Positions 7,447 to 16,584 of a DNA stretch of 64,000 bases are shown in pieces. Position numbers and translations under genes: made by a program. Location of the stretch: positions 62,001-126,000 of the forward strand of contig JAUQWZ010000057.1 of assembly GCA_030834905.1 (NCBI GenBank), written 5' to 3'. The notes beneath the pieces were generated by a model, which was given only the letters and a program-made list of their open reading frames with translations, had not been told where the DNA came from and made no database searches. Every line of letters begins with the position of its first letter. Position 1 is the first letter of the stretch. This DNA comes from Aggregatilineales bacterium. Its GTDB lineage: Bacteria > Chloroflexota > Anaerolineae > Aggregatilineales > Phototrophicaceae.

Positions 7447-9105
7447 TTAGTTCTCGTTGATGACGCTGAAGATCATCGGTCGGCGCTTGGTTTCGTTGTA
7501 CAGCATCCGGCTGAGCGATTCCTGCAGGCGTTCGCGGCGCTTGCCATTGCGCGCCTGCCGGGTGTTCAGCAGGACATCATGGACGGTGCGCTTGACGCCG
7601 TCGATCAGCTCGTCGGCATCGCGCAGATAAATGAACCCGCGCGAAATGATTTCCGGATCGCCTAACACTTCACCGGTATCGCTGTCCACATTGACGACCA
7701 CCATCAGGAAGCCGTCGCGCGCCAGCACCTCGCGGTCGCGCATGACCGCGCGCCCCACGTCGCCGACGCCGCTGCCGTCCACAAAGACATAGCCGCCGGG
7801 CACGCGCTCGCCGACGCGCATCCCATGTTTGTCGATTTCGAGCACATGCCCGTTTTCGACTACGAAGATGTTCTTTTCGGGAATGCCTAACTGCATCCCC
7901 AGTTTCTTGTGCGCCCGCAGATGGCGAAGCTCGCCGTGAATGGGCAGGAAGAAGCGCGGATTCAGCAGGCTGATCAACAGCTTCATTTCTTCCTGCGAGC
8001 CGTGACCGGAGACGTGTACCGGTGCCAGCGGATCGTAGATTACATCCGCGCCGCGCTGAAACAGCTTGTTAATCGTCCGGCTGACGGTTTCCTCGTTGCC
8101 GGGGATGGTATGCGCCGAGACAACAATGGTATCGCCCGCCATGACGTCGAGACTGCGATGCTGTCCGGTCGCCAGTCGTCCGAGCACCGCCGAGGGTTCG
8201 CCCTGCGACCCGGTCGCCATGATCACCAGCTCGTGCGGAGGAATGCTGTTGATTTGACCAAGCTCCACCAGTCGCTCATCCGGTATATTCAGGATGCCGA
8301 TCCGGCGGGCAGTCTTGACGTTTTCGGTCATGCTGTGCCCGGCAATTGCCAGCTTGCGGTTGTAACGCGCGGCGAAATCGGCAATCTGCTGGATACGCGA
8401 GAGATGTGAGGCGAAGGTAGCGACAATGATGCGGTCTTTCGCCTGGCGGAAGATGTCGTCGAATGCATCGTTGACGACGCTTTCCGACGGCGTCCAGCCG
8501 GGCTTCTCGGCGTTGGTACTGTCGCCCATGAACAGCAGCACGCCGCGCTTGGCAAACTCGCCGAGCTTGGCGTAATCGGGCTTCTTGCCGTCAATGGGCG
8601 TGTTGTCGAATTTGTAGTCGCCGCTGTGAACGATGATGCCAAACGGCGTGGTGATGCCAAAGCCGACACAGTCCGGGATACTGTGCGTCATGTGGAAGCT
8701 TTCGACCTTGAAGGGACCGACCTTGAGGGTATCGCCCGGCTTAAAGACGTTGATGGTGGTCGCGTCGGTCAAACGAGCGTCGCGCAGCTTGACTTCAAGC
8801 AGCGCCGCCGTCAGCGGCGTGGCATACAGCGGTATACCCCGCAGCGCATCGACCACATAAGCCGCCGCGCCGGTATGATCCTCGTGCCCGTGGGTGTAGA
8901 GGATACCGTGAATGGTCAGATCCTTGCGTTCGAGCAGGTAGCGGAAGTCAGGAATGATCAAATCGACACCGAGCATATCGTTCGCGGGGAACATCACGCC
9001 CGTGTCAATGATGATCGCATCATTCCCCCACTCGACCACGGTCATGTTCTTGCCGACTTCACCCAGACCGCCTAGTGGAATGATCCGTATTTTCTGTTTT
9101 GACAT
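7447..9105 (-). CDS. rnj: Ribonuclease J
   Basis: A 552-residue metallo-beta-lactamase/beta-CASP nuclease. The metal motif THGHEDHTG is at about residues 70-78, and HSIPDCVGFGI, HSGDYKFD and the beta-CASP motifs (GDSTNAE, ATGSQGEP, VHVSGHGSQEE) follow in the family order. The last 100 residues are the dimerisation/C-terminal domain. RNase J is both an endonuclease and a 5'-3' exonuclease in mRNA decay and rRNA processing. Length is normal. It is a single gene, separated from the aminosugar operon upstream by a 190-bp AT-rich gap with its own promoter. Confidence 0.95.
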   Translation of the reverse strand: MSKQKIRIIPLGGLGEVGKNMTVVEWGNDAIIIDTGVMFPANDMLGVDLIIPDFRYLLERKDLTIHGILYTHGHEDHTGAAAYVVDALRGIPLYATPLTAALLEVKLRDARLTDATTINVFKPGDTLKVGPFKVESFHMTHSIPDCVGFGITTPFGIIVHSGDYKFDNTPIDGKKPDYAKLGEFAKRGVLLFMGDSTNAEKPGWTPSESVVNDAFDDIFRQAKDRIIVATFASHLSRIQQIADFAARYNRKLAIAGHSMTENVKTARRIGILNIPDERLVELGQINSIPPHELVIMATGSQGEPSAVLGRLATGQHRSLDVMAGDTIVVSAHTIPGNEETVSRTINKLFQRGADVIYDPLAPVHVSGHGSQEEMKLLISLLNPRFFLPIHGELRHLRAHKKLGMQLGIPEKNIFVVENGHVLEIDKHGMRVGERVPGGYVFVDGSGVGDVGRAVMRDREVLARDGFLMVVVNVDSDTGEVLGDPEIISRGFIYLRDADELIDGVKRTVHDVLLNTRQARNGKRRERLQESLSRMLYNETKRRPMIFSVINEN

Positions 9106-9255
9106 AGCCTGTTACCGGCGCAGCCTGTGCCGTGCCGTTTAAGTAGCATCGGATGTAGGTCGCTGCGCCGCCATTTTTCCTTTCTTTATGAATCAGACAG
9201 TTAAAAACCCAAAAAAGGCTTAGAAAGAACAGTATATTATGAAATTTATGAAATG

Positions 9256-9261
9256 ATTATA
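9256..9261 (-). promoter_or_regulatory. Probable rnj promoter -10
   Basis: A perfect TATAAT on the minus strand in an AT-rich gap (9190-9299), about 150 bases before the rnj start. No good -35 is visible, so the assignment rests on the -10 and composition. The remaining leader of about 140 nt shows no riboswitch I recognise. Confidence 0.45.
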
Positions 9262-9299
9262 GCACAGAATAATCTGCCCGTGACGGATCTAACATAACA

Positions 9300-10442
9300 T
9301 TAACGCCAGTCCTCAAAGGCGAACATGGCATGGATGACCCGCATCTGTTCGTCTTCGGTCAAATCGTTGTATAACGGCAGCCGCACCAGACGGTCGCTGA
9401 TGTCTTCGGTGACCGGGCAGTCGCCATCTTTGCCGCCCAGCGCCCGCCCCATATCCGAGAGGTGAAGCGGCAGATAGTGAAACACACTCAGGATGCCGTG
9501 TGATTTCAGGTGGTCGATAAATGCCCCGCGAACTTCCAGAGACGGCATCAGCAGGTAGAACATGTGATAGGGCTGCTGGCAGTATTCCGGCACGACTGGC
9601 AGGCGAACCTCGTGGCTGTCCGCCCACTGCCCCAGATGCTGCCAGTAGGTATTCCAGACGCGCCCGCGATTGCGCTGAATGACTTCACGCTGTTCAAGCT
9701 GGGCGTACAGGTATGCCGCCAGCACATCCGACGGCAGGTAGCTGGAGCCGATATCGACCCAGGTATATTTATCGACCATGCCCCGGAAGAAGCGGCTGCG
9801 GTTGGTGCCTTTTTCGCGGATGATTTCGGCGCGTTCGACCAGCGAAGGATCATTGATCAGCAGCGCGCCGCCTTCGCCGCAGGTGAAGTTTTTGGTTTCG
9901 TGGAAGCTCTGCGTTGCCAGCACACCAAACGTACCCAGTTGTTTGCCCTTGTAGCTGCCAAACAGTCCGTGGGCGTTGTCTTCAACGACTGCCAGATTGT
10001 GCTGCGCCGCGATGTCCATAATGGCATCCATCTCGCAGCCAACGCCGGCGTAATGAACCACGACGATGGCTTTGGTGTTCGGCGTGATCAGGTTTTCAAG
10101 CAGGCGTTCGTCAATGTTCAGCGTGTCGGGGCGAATATCGACGAAAACCGGAATTGCGCCGCGCAGAACGAAGGCATTGACCGTCGAGACGAAGGTGAAC
10201 GACGGCACGATAACTTCGTCGCCGGGCGCTAAATCCAGCAGCAGCGCCGCCATTTCGAGCGCGTGGGTGCAGGAAGTCGTCAGCAGGACTTTAGGAACGC
10301 CAACGGCGGTTTCGAGCAGTTGGTGACACCGGCGGGTGTAGCTGGCATCGCCGGAAATCTTGCCTGATTTAACGGCATCAGCGATGTATTCAAGCTCGCT
10401 GCCAGCGATAGAAGGCTTGTTAAACGGGATCGTGATGTCCAT
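9300..10442 (-). CDS. wecE: dTDP-4-amino-4,6-dideoxygalactose transaminase (WecE/RffA type)
   Basis: A 380-residue PLP-dependent DegT/DnrJ/EryC1 aminotransferase. The PLP site lies in VEDNAHGLFGSYKGKQLG and the lysine in SFHETKNFTCGEGGA, the version specific to the WecE branch. This enzyme transfers an amino group to the C4 keto group of dTDP-4-keto-6-deoxyglucose, giving dTDP-4-amino-4,6-dideoxygalactose. The substrate would come from RfbA and RfbB, both encoded in this window. It is the last gene of a four-gene operon and follows the WecD-like gene by 29 bases. Length is that of the family. Confidence 0.9.
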   Translation of the reverse strand: MDITIPFNKPSIAGSELEYIADAVKSGKISGDASYTRRCHQLLETAVGVPKVLLTTSCTHALEMAALLLDLAPGDEVIVPSFTFVSTVNAFVLRGAIPVFVDIRPDTLNIDERLLENLITPNTKAIVVVHYAGVGCEMDAIMDIAAQHNLAVVEDNAHGLFGSYKGKQLGTFGVLATQSFHETKNFTCGEGGALLINDPSLVERAEIIREKGTNRSRFFRGMVDKYTWVDIGSSYLPSDVLAAYLYAQLEQREVIQRNRGRVWNTYWQHLGQWADSHEVRLPVVPEYCQQPYHMFYLLMPSLEVRGAFIDHLKSHGILSVFHYLPLHLSDMGRALGGKDGDCPVTEDISDRLVRLPLYNDLTEDEQMRVIHAMFAFEDWR

Positions 10443-10471
10443 GTCATAAACTCGTCAACCCGTGTTGGATG

Positions 10472-11182
10472 CTAGAACCAGCGATGATACCAGAGGTGAA
10501 CGAACTTTGTCATGAATCCACGGCGTTGGTATACCCGCTGCGCCCGGACATTGCGCCCCTGAGTGACGACGGTGGTTTCACTGACACCCTGCTGCCTGAA
10601 CCATTCCAGCGCCGAATCGATCAGCATGGTACCGAAACCTTTTCCCTGAGCAGCTGCGCTCACGCCCAGCAGCCCGATCTTTCCCTGATCGCCTTCGAGA
10701 TGGCAGGTGATGTATCCCACTGGCAGCGTGCCGTCCACAGCGACCAGCACCTGATCGGCGAAGCCGTTGGCGCTGTTTTCCACCCAGGTTTCATACAGGC
10801 GGTCGCTTTGTTCGGGCGGGATGGAGTCGTCGGCATAAAAGCGGGAATCGCGGTGGCTGACGCGGGCGATAGCTTTCAGCGCTGGCAGATCGGAAGGCTG
10901 GTGCGGGCGAATATCGGCATGACGGACGGCGGGCTGTTCGGCTGGTTTTATTTTCAGGGTGAGGCGAATATCCATCAAGCGAAACTGGTGCTGTTCTGCC
11001 AGCCGCACCGTCTCCAGGTCACTGGCGATCACCAGCAGGTAGAGCAGATCGATCTGTTCGGCGGCGCACCACGCCAGCACCTGCTCAACGCTGCGCTCGT
11101 TCAGGGATTCGTGGCGGACGCGGGCGATTCGCCGCTGGAAGAAGTCCGAGTCCCAGGGCAGGAACTGGCAGAGATCAGTCAT
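10472..11182 (-). CDS. WecD/RffC-like sugar N-acyltransferase (GNAT)
   Basis: A 236-residue protein. The N-terminal part has LPWDSDFFQRRIARV, the signature segment of WecD (dTDP-fucosamine acetyltransferase). The C-terminal GNAT fold has the acyl-CoA loop in LLGVSAAAQGKGFGTML and ends with a conserved VTQGRNVRAQRVYQRRGF helix. The expected reaction is acetylation of the C4 amino group made by WecE. It overlaps the glycosyltransferase gene upstream by 8 bases. Substrate assignment rests on the operon and on this signature; a related 4-amino sugar is possible. Confidence 0.8.
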   Translation of the reverse strand: MTDLCQFLPWDSDFFQRRIARVRHESLNERSVEQVLAWCAAEQIDLLYLLVIASDLETVRLAEQHQFRLMDIRLTLKIKPAEQPAVRHADIRPHQPSDLPALKAIARVSHRDSRFYADDSIPPEQSDRLYETWVENSANGFADQVLVAVDGTLPVGYITCHLEGDQGKIGLLGVSAAAQGKGFGTMLIDSALEWFRQQGVSETTVVTQGRNVRAQRVYQRRGFMTKFVHLWYHRWF

Positions 11183-12110
11183 CGGTCGGTTCGGCGGTAG
11201 TCGAGCGCACGGTGTACACCGGGCGATCCATCATGCGAATGTGAATCCGCGCCAGATATTCGCCAATGATGCCGAGTGCGAACAACTGCGCCCCGGCAAA
11301 AATGGTGATGATCGAGGCGAGGAATGGAAAGCCTTCCACTGGCGTGCCCTGAATGAGATAACGTCCGATCACGTAGACCAGCACCAGTAAGCCAAACAGG
11401 GTGAACAAAAAGCCGGTCAGACTGGCGAACTGAAGCGGCAGCACGCTAAAGCCGGTGATCATGTTGATGGCGTGCCGCGCCAGCTTGCGGAAAGTGTAGT
11501 TCGAGGTGCCATGCCTGCGTTCTACGTGCGGCACCGTCACCGCCGCGAACCGGGTTGTCCCCCAGGTGAGCAGCACGTCAATGGTCACGTTCGGGCTGTG
11601 GTAGCTGGTGAAGGCATCTCGCAGCGGGGTTCGGAAGGCGCGAAAGGCGCTCACACTGCGGGCAATATCCACGCCCATGCTGCTTTGCAGGGCGATCTTG
11701 GTGATCTGTGAGGCGAGATCGCGCCAAAGTCCATGCTGTTCCTGTGCAGGCGAGCCGTAGACGACGTCGTAGCCTTCGTTCAGCTTATCCAGCAGCTTGT
11801 GAATTTCGGTTGGCGGATGCTGGAGGTCATCATCCATGGTGACGATCAGATTATACTGCGCGGCGCGGATGCCGCACAGCAGGGCGTTGTGCTGACCATA
11901 GTTGCGCATCAAGCCAATGCCGCGCAGCCAGGGATACTGGCGCGCAAGCTGCTGGATGACCAGCCAACTGTTATCCGGGCTGCCGTCATCCACCAGGATC
12001 GCCTCGTAATGCTGGGCGAGGGTCGGCAGAACCTGTGCCAGCTCGGCGGTCAGTTCGGGCAGATTTTCCGCGCCCCGATAAACCGGAATGACAATTGAAA
12101 GTGATTCCAT
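11175..12110 (-). CDS. Membrane glycosyltransferase family 2 (ArnC/DPM1-like)
   Basis: 311 residues when started at the ATG at 12110 (MESLSIVIPVYRG). The open frame runs further upstream, but that part is only the shadow of the previous gene. The GT-A domain covers residues 1-225, with the nucleotide-sugar Asp motif in ILVDDGSPDNSW and DDD in VTMDDDLQHPP. Two C-terminal membrane helices follow (LPLQFASLTGFLFTLFGLLV and an ASIITIFAGAQLFALGIIGE region). This layout matches enzymes that load a sugar onto undecaprenyl phosphate. It starts 4 bases after the GCS2-like gene and overlaps the WecD-like gene, so it is firmly part of the operon. Confidence 0.87.
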   Translation of the reverse strand: MESLSIVIPVYRGAENLPELTAELAQVLPTLAQHYEAILVDDGSPDNSWLVIQQLARQYPWLRGIGLMRNYGQHNALLCGIRAAQYNLIVTMDDDLQHPPTEIHKLLDKLNEGYDVVYGSPAQEQHGLWRDLASQITKIALQSSMGVDIARSVSAFRAFRTPLRDAFTSYHSPNVTIDVLLTWGTTRFAAVTVPHVERRHGTSNYTFRKLARHAINMITGFSVLPLQFASLTGFLFTLFGLLVLVYVIGRYLIQGTPVEGFPFLASIITIFAGAQLFALGIIGEYLARIHIRMMDRPVYTVRSTTAEPTDD

Positions 12111-12114
12111 AGCG

Positions 12115-13911
12115 TTATTCTTCAAGATAGCGCCTGCGCAGTGCCTGATGCACATCGTTGACGACCTGCTGCACCACGTCCGGGTTATGCGCGCCCGGCG
12201 TGCCGCCAGCTTCGACAAAGGTGTTTCGCAGAATACGCCCCCAGTTGCCGGTGCTGCGCAGTTTCGGATCGAGAATGTACTGCTGGATCGTCTGCGCCTC
12301 GTGACCGCTGGGCGGTTCCAGCATCCGGCACAGGCTGGTGTATACCTCGTCAATGTCGCGCGGGGTAATCTCGTTCACTTCGTCGAGGGCGCGGTGCAGG
12401 TAGCGGCGTTTCATCTCGTAGAATTCAGACAGCCGCATCTGCGTGCCAGCCGCCGTCGTCAGCACCATGTCGGTGCCTTCATGGTCAGAAAGATCGTGCT
12501 GCTGCTGGAAGGTTTCACGGTCCAGCGGTCCCAGAATTGCCCACAGGGTCGGGTCGCTGTACATCGGCGCTAGGTCGCAGCCATACTTGCGGAAATAGAG
12601 TTCGATCAGCGCGTGACTGAACTCAAAATCGATCAGGACTGCCGCCATGCGCGAGGCGCTGGCGTTGGTGGGCATTCCGGTGCTTTCAACCGTACACACC
12701 CGCTTTGACGTGGTCAGGTCGGAACGGACGCGCCCGACCGGATTGTGCATCACCGAAACCGCCTCGCCTAATCCATCTTCGTAAAGGTGAGCGCGCCCGA
12801 CGGCATTGGCGCGTTCCAGCCGCAGCAGTTCGGCGTAATGGCTTAAGCCGCCGGGCTGAAGGTGCGGGCTGGTCGGCATGTTCAGGAAGCGCCCGGTGAC
12901 GGTGGCGCGGCGCACAAATTCGCGGGTATCGAGCAGGTCGGGGTCGCAGGTGCCGTTGACGAACGGCGAACCTTTCAGCACCGCAGCGTTCGCCAGCGCC
13001 GTCGCGCTCTTGAGCATGGTATGGAACGTGAGCAGCCCAAGCGCTTCGGAACGTCCGGCAATGTCAATATGAATGTGGCATCCCTGGATGCGGAACATAT
13101 TGACGTAATGACAAGCCAGCGGGTCGATATGGTAACGCGCCTGCGTTTCCGCCAGCCGCTGCGCATATTCGGGGAACAAGCCGTTCACCTCAAGCATCAG
13201 ATCGACGGCGGTGGCGACCTTCGGATGATCCGTCATCCTGAAGTCAGACAGCGTGGGATAACTGGACATAATCGCGGTCGTCAAGCCGGTGTCATCGGCT
13301 GCCAGCATCAGGGCGGTCAGAATGCCGCTGAGGGCGCTGCGGGTTTTGGAATAGCCAACGCTGGGGGCGATATGGGCTTCCACCTGATACAGACAGGCTT
13401 CGCGATCCAGACGCGGGTAAATGCCGATACGCAGCGCGTGGGTGTAATAGGCTTGCATGTAATGCTGGACTTCGTCTTCCGTCGGCGAGCGTCCGTCAGA
13501 ATGGACCAGCCCAAGCTCAATCTCCGCGCCAAGCACGCGCAGCCGCGTGCCAGAGTCCTCGGTTTCGTGGATGTTAGTGTGGTTGACACTAGGATTCAGG
13601 TTATAGGGAATAATGCTTTCCTGATAGGAATGCCCGCTGCGGTAACGGCTGCTGACGAGGCTGCCCAACACATGGGCGTGTCCGTTCTGGCTGGCGAGAA
13701 ACACGTTAGCGTCCTGGTCGTTGGCTGCGTCGTAGTAAGCCGTGACCGGCACGCCGGTGGCGCTGGACAGTGTTTCGAGCGCGTGTTCGTGCGTGGCGTC
13801 CTGGCTAAGTCCTGCGAGCGCCTGGTTGAACTTGCGCTTCTGTCGTTCAATTTCCTGCCAGGGCAAGGCTTCGCTGAACGCGACTAAAGTTTCGTTTGAG
13901 GGCAGCGACAT
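12115..13911 (-). CDS. Divergent GCS2/carboxylate-amine ligase-like protein
   Basis: A 598-residue protein, first gene of the operon. Motifs resemble the GCS2 (YbdK-like) branch of the glutamine-synthetase fold: LGAEIELGLVHSDG (about 127-140) for the first acidic strand, YQVEAHIAPSVG, then GCHIHIDIAG (about 287-296), the equivalent of the GxHVHVG metal strand, and a downstream ASPF-like AAVLKGSPFVNGT. A Thr/Glu-rich VCTVESTGMPTNASASR fits the late active-site strand. Such enzymes join a carboxylate (often glutamate) to an amine using ATP. It is longer than usual members (about 370-450), with an extra N-terminal region of about 120 residues. A role tied to the 4-amino sugar made by its neighbours is an inference. 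Confidence 0.62.
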   Translation of the reverse strand: MSLPSNETLVAFSEALPWQEIERQKRKFNQALAGLSQDATHEHALETLSSATGVPVTAYYDAANDQDANVFLASQNGHAHVLGSLVSSRYRSGHSYQESIIPYNLNPSVNHTNIHETEDSGTRLRVLGAEIELGLVHSDGRSPTEDEVQHYMQAYYTHALRIGIYPRLDREACLYQVEAHIAPSVGYSKTRSALSGILTALMLAADDTGLTTAIMSSYPTLSDFRMTDHPKVATAVDLMLEVNGLFPEYAQRLAETQARYHIDPLACHYVNMFRIQGCHIHIDIAGRSEALGLLTFHTMLKSATALANAAVLKGSPFVNGTCDPDLLDTREFVRRATVTGRFLNMPTSPHLQPGGLSHYAELLRLERANAVGRAHLYEDGLGEAVSVMHNPVGRVRSDLTTSKRVCTVESTGMPTNASASRMAAVLIDFEFSHALIELYFRKYGCDLAPMYSDPTLWAILGPLDRETFQQQHDLSDHEGTDMVLTTAAGTQMRLSEFYEMKRRYLHRALDEVNEITPRDIDEVYTSLCRMLEPPSGHEAQTIQQYILDPKLRSTGNWGRILRNTFVEAGGTPGAHNPDVVQQVVNDVHQALRRRYLEE

Positions 13912-14090
13912 GATGTTTCTCTCCCGTGAGGGCAGGTATTGATGAAGGCACGGGTGTTGTGCGAGCCTAATTCTCTCTTATAGCGCATGTTCCGACAAGT
14001 TCGAATATGGAACGCAATTGGAAAAAATATGAAATCGCACTATTATTGAACCTGTTTCGCGCTTGTCCTCACGCATGGAGCAGCCGCCTC

Positions 14091-15122
14091 ATGACTACGA
14101 TCTGGTCCCTGCCACAAATTGAAATTACTGACCTTGCCACTGTGAAAGAGTCCCGCCCCACTGCCCTGGTCACGGGTGAGCGCTCATGGCAGGCGGTCAA
14201 TACACTGCTCGAGCTGCCGGTGGTCGTGCAGGCTGAACCACAGCGCGCCGACCTGGATTATCTGGAAATGCTGGCGGCGAACCTGCCGCCGCAGGTGGAA
14301 GTCGTCTATGGCGTTGGCGGTGGTCTGGTGAGTGACGTTGCCAAATACCTGGGTTGGTCAAGGAAACTTCCGGTTATCGTGGTGCCAACCGCGCTGAGCC
14401 AGGATGGGTTTATGACGTCATTGGTCGCCTGCCGGACAGCCGGTTCGGTGCAGTACACGACCACCGGACCCGTCTCCAGGATGCTGGTGGACTGGGAAAT
14501 TATTCGCGGCGCGCCTTCGTATGTGCGCGGCGCGGGAATCGCCGAGCTGCTGACGATTGTGACCGGCTTGCTCGACTGGCGTTATGCCGCCGAACGCAAC
14601 AAAACGACGCCAGAAACGCGGTTTCAGCCCTGGGCGGCGGGATTGATGGCAGGGATTGCCCAGCAGGCTTTCAAGATTGCGGCAGGTGTTGGGCGCGGCA
14701 ATGTCGAATCGCTGCGCAATCTGCTTGATCTGCTGTGTCTGGAGGTGCAGCTAACCAACCAGATCGGGCACAACCGCCCGCAGGAAGGCAGCGAGCAGTT
14801 CTTCGCCTATGCAATCGAGCAGCGGGCAGGACGCGGGCGACCTCTGCCATATGCGGATCGGGTGGGTCCTGGCATTCTGATCTCGGCGGCGCTGCACGGG
14901 CAGGATATTGAGCCGATCCGCGCTACCCTGCAATCCGCCGGTATCCGGTTGGGACAGCTTCGCCCGGATGACATTATCGACACTTTAAACGCGCTGCCTG
15001 AATACGTCGTCGCGCATGACCTTCCGTACAGCATCATCAACGAGATGGATCTGTCATCGGAACGGGTGCAGGAACTGCTGGCGACAACCGGACTTGACAC
15101 TTCTGGAGCGCGTCCACTGTAA
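14091..15122 (+). CDS. Glycerol-1-phosphate dehydrogenase-like protein with altered metal site
   Basis: 343 residues from the ATG at 14091; an ATG at 14007 would add 28 poor-quality residues. It belongs to the Fe-ADH/dehydroquinate-synthase superfamily, closest in pattern to EgsA/AraM: VVYGVGGGLVSDVAKYLGW for NAD binding and VPTALSQDGFMTSLVA in the substrate loop. The usual metal ligands look replaced. The Asp motif (normally GxGD) reads GIAELLTIVTG, the EH motif reads GSEQFFAYAIE, and the HGxxVG motif reads YADRVGPG. It may therefore be inactive, use another chemistry or have a different metal site. It stands 25 bases before the phosphohexomutase, a likely two-gene unit. Confidence 0.7.
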   Translation: MTTIWSLPQIEITDLATVKESRPTALVTGERSWQAVNTLLELPVVVQAEPQRADLDYLEMLAANLPPQVEVVYGVGGGLVSDVAKYLGWSRKLPVIVVPTALSQDGFMTSLVACRTAGSVQYTTTGPVSRMLVDWEIIRGAPSYVRGAGIAELLTIVTGLLDWRYAAERNKTTPETRFQPWAAGLMAGIAQQAFKIAAGVGRGNVESLRNLLDLLCLEVQLTNQIGHNRPQEGSEQFFAYAIEQRAGRGRPLPYADRVGPGILISAALHGQDIEPIRATLQSAGIRLGQLRPDDIIDTLNALPEYVVAHDLPYSIINEMDLSSERVQELLATTGLDTSGARPL

Positions 15123-15147
15123 TCAAAAGTTCATCGAGGAAAACGCC

Positions 15148-16584
15148 ATGATACGCTTTGGTACAGATGGGTGGCGCGCGGTTATCGCCGATACCTTCAC
15201 TTTCGAAAATCTCCGTCTGATTTCACAAGCCGTCGCCGACGCGGTCAACAAGCAGCACCGGGGCAGCGAGCCGCCGCAGATGGTGATCGGCTACGACACC
15301 CGTTTCCTGTCTGACCGTTTCGCCATGGAAGCGGCGCGGGTACTGGCGGGCAACGGCATCATTTCCTGGCTGACACGGACTGACGCGCCGACGCCAGCAA
15401 TTTCCTACAACGTCAAAGAAAAAGGCGCTGACGCGGGTATCGTGATTACCGCCAGCCATAACCCGCCGCGCTATAACGGCTTCAAGCTGAAAGCGGCGTA
15501 TGGCGGCAGCGCGACCGCTGAGGAATGCGCGCTGGTCGAGGATGAGCTTGCCCTGATGGCGCGGCAGGCACGCGGTCCCAACCTGATGGACTACCAGCAG
15601 GCAATCGACCTGAACCTGATTCGCCGGTTCGATCCATCATGGTCGTATTACGAGCATCTGGGCACGCTGGTGAATCTTGACCTCATTTCGGAAGGCGAGC
15701 TAAACGTTGTCGCCGACGCCATGTGGGGCGCGGGGCGTGGCGCGTTTACCAGCCTGCTGTCGCGGACGCGCTCGCGGGTGAGCGAAATTCGCGGCGCGCT
15801 CAATCCCGGCTTTGGCGGCATCCATCCCGAACCGATTACGCAGAATCTGACCGATCTGGCGGCAGCGGTGCAGCGCGAACATGCCGACGTGGGGCTGGCG
15901 ACCGATGGCGACGCCGACCGGATCGGCGCGATAGACGCGAAGGGCAATTTTGTCGATCCGCATCACATTATGGCGCTGGCGCTGCGTCATCTGGTGGAGC
16001 AGCGCGGGCTGCGTGGTGAGGTGGTCAAGACGGTTTCGACGACGCTGATGATCGACAGTCTGGCGGCAAAACACGACCTTCAGGTTCATGAAACGCCGGT
16101 GGGCTTCAACTATATTGGCGACCTGATGATGCGGCGCGATATTCTGATCGGCGGCGAAGAAAGCGGCGGCATCAGCGTTCGCGGTCATATCCCGGAAGGG
16201 GATGGCATCCTGATGGGGCTGATGCTGCTGGAAGTGATCGCCCACGCGGGCGCGCCGCTGCACGAGATCATCGAGGAACTACAGGCGCAGCACGGACCGG
16301 CGCATTACGGGCGCATTGACGCGCAACTCGAATACCACCTGCCGAAGAAGCAGATGGTTAGCCTGCTGGTAGACCGCGCGCCCGCGACCATCAACGGCGA
16401 GACGGTGGCGCGGATCGACACCAAAGACGGCGTGAAATTCTACTTGGCAGACGGTAGCTGGCTGTTAATTCGCCCCAGCGGAACCGAGCCGGTGCTGCGG
16501 GTGTACGCTGAAGCGCGCAGCCCTGAGGCGATGAAGGCACTGCTGGAAACCGGGCAGGCGATGGGGCAGCAGGTGACGGCGTAG
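15148..16584 (+). CDS. Phosphoglucomutase/phosphomannomutase-family phosphohexomutase
   Basis: 478 residues from ATG at 15148, where MIRFGTDGWR is the standard N-terminus; CGAGGA lies 7-12 bases upstream. All four domain signatures are present: the phosphoserine loop TASHNPPRYNGFK (about 99-111), the Mg loop DGDADRIG (about 252), the sugar loop GGEESGG (about 334) and the phosphate-binding RPSGTEP (about 446). It interconverts hexose 1- and 6-phosphates, and would feed RfbA with glucose-1-phosphate. Sequence alone does not separate glucose, mannose and glucosamine specificity. Confidence 0.9.
   Translation: MIRFGTDGWRAVIADTFTFENLRLISQAVADAVNKQHRGSEPPQMVIGYDTRFLSDRFAMEAARVLAGNGIISWLTRTDAPTPAISYNVKEKGADAGIVITASHNPPRYNGFKLKAAYGGSATAEECALVEDELALMARQARGPNLMDYQQAIDLNLIRRFDPSWSYYEHLGTLVNLDLISEGELNVVADAMWGAGRGAFTSLLSRTRSRVSEIRGALNPGFGGIHPEPITQNLTDLAAAVQREHADVGLATDGDADRIGAIDAKGNFVDPHHIMALALRHLVEQRGLRGEVVKTVSTTLMIDSLAAKHDLQVHETPVGFNYIGDLMMRRDILIGGEESGGISVRGHIPEGDGILMGLMLLEVIAHAGAPLHEIIEELQAQHGPAHYGRIDAQLEYHLPKKQMVSLLVDRAPATINGETVARIDTKDGVKFYLADGSWLLIRPSGTEPVLRVYAEARSPEAMKALLETGQAMGQQVTA

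Noticed and set aside
12111-12353. Upstream extension of the GT2 frame to 12353
   Set aside because: The added 81 residues are basic and unpatterned, and they overlap the GCS2-like gene on the same strand. The ATG at 12110 gives a standard GT2 start.
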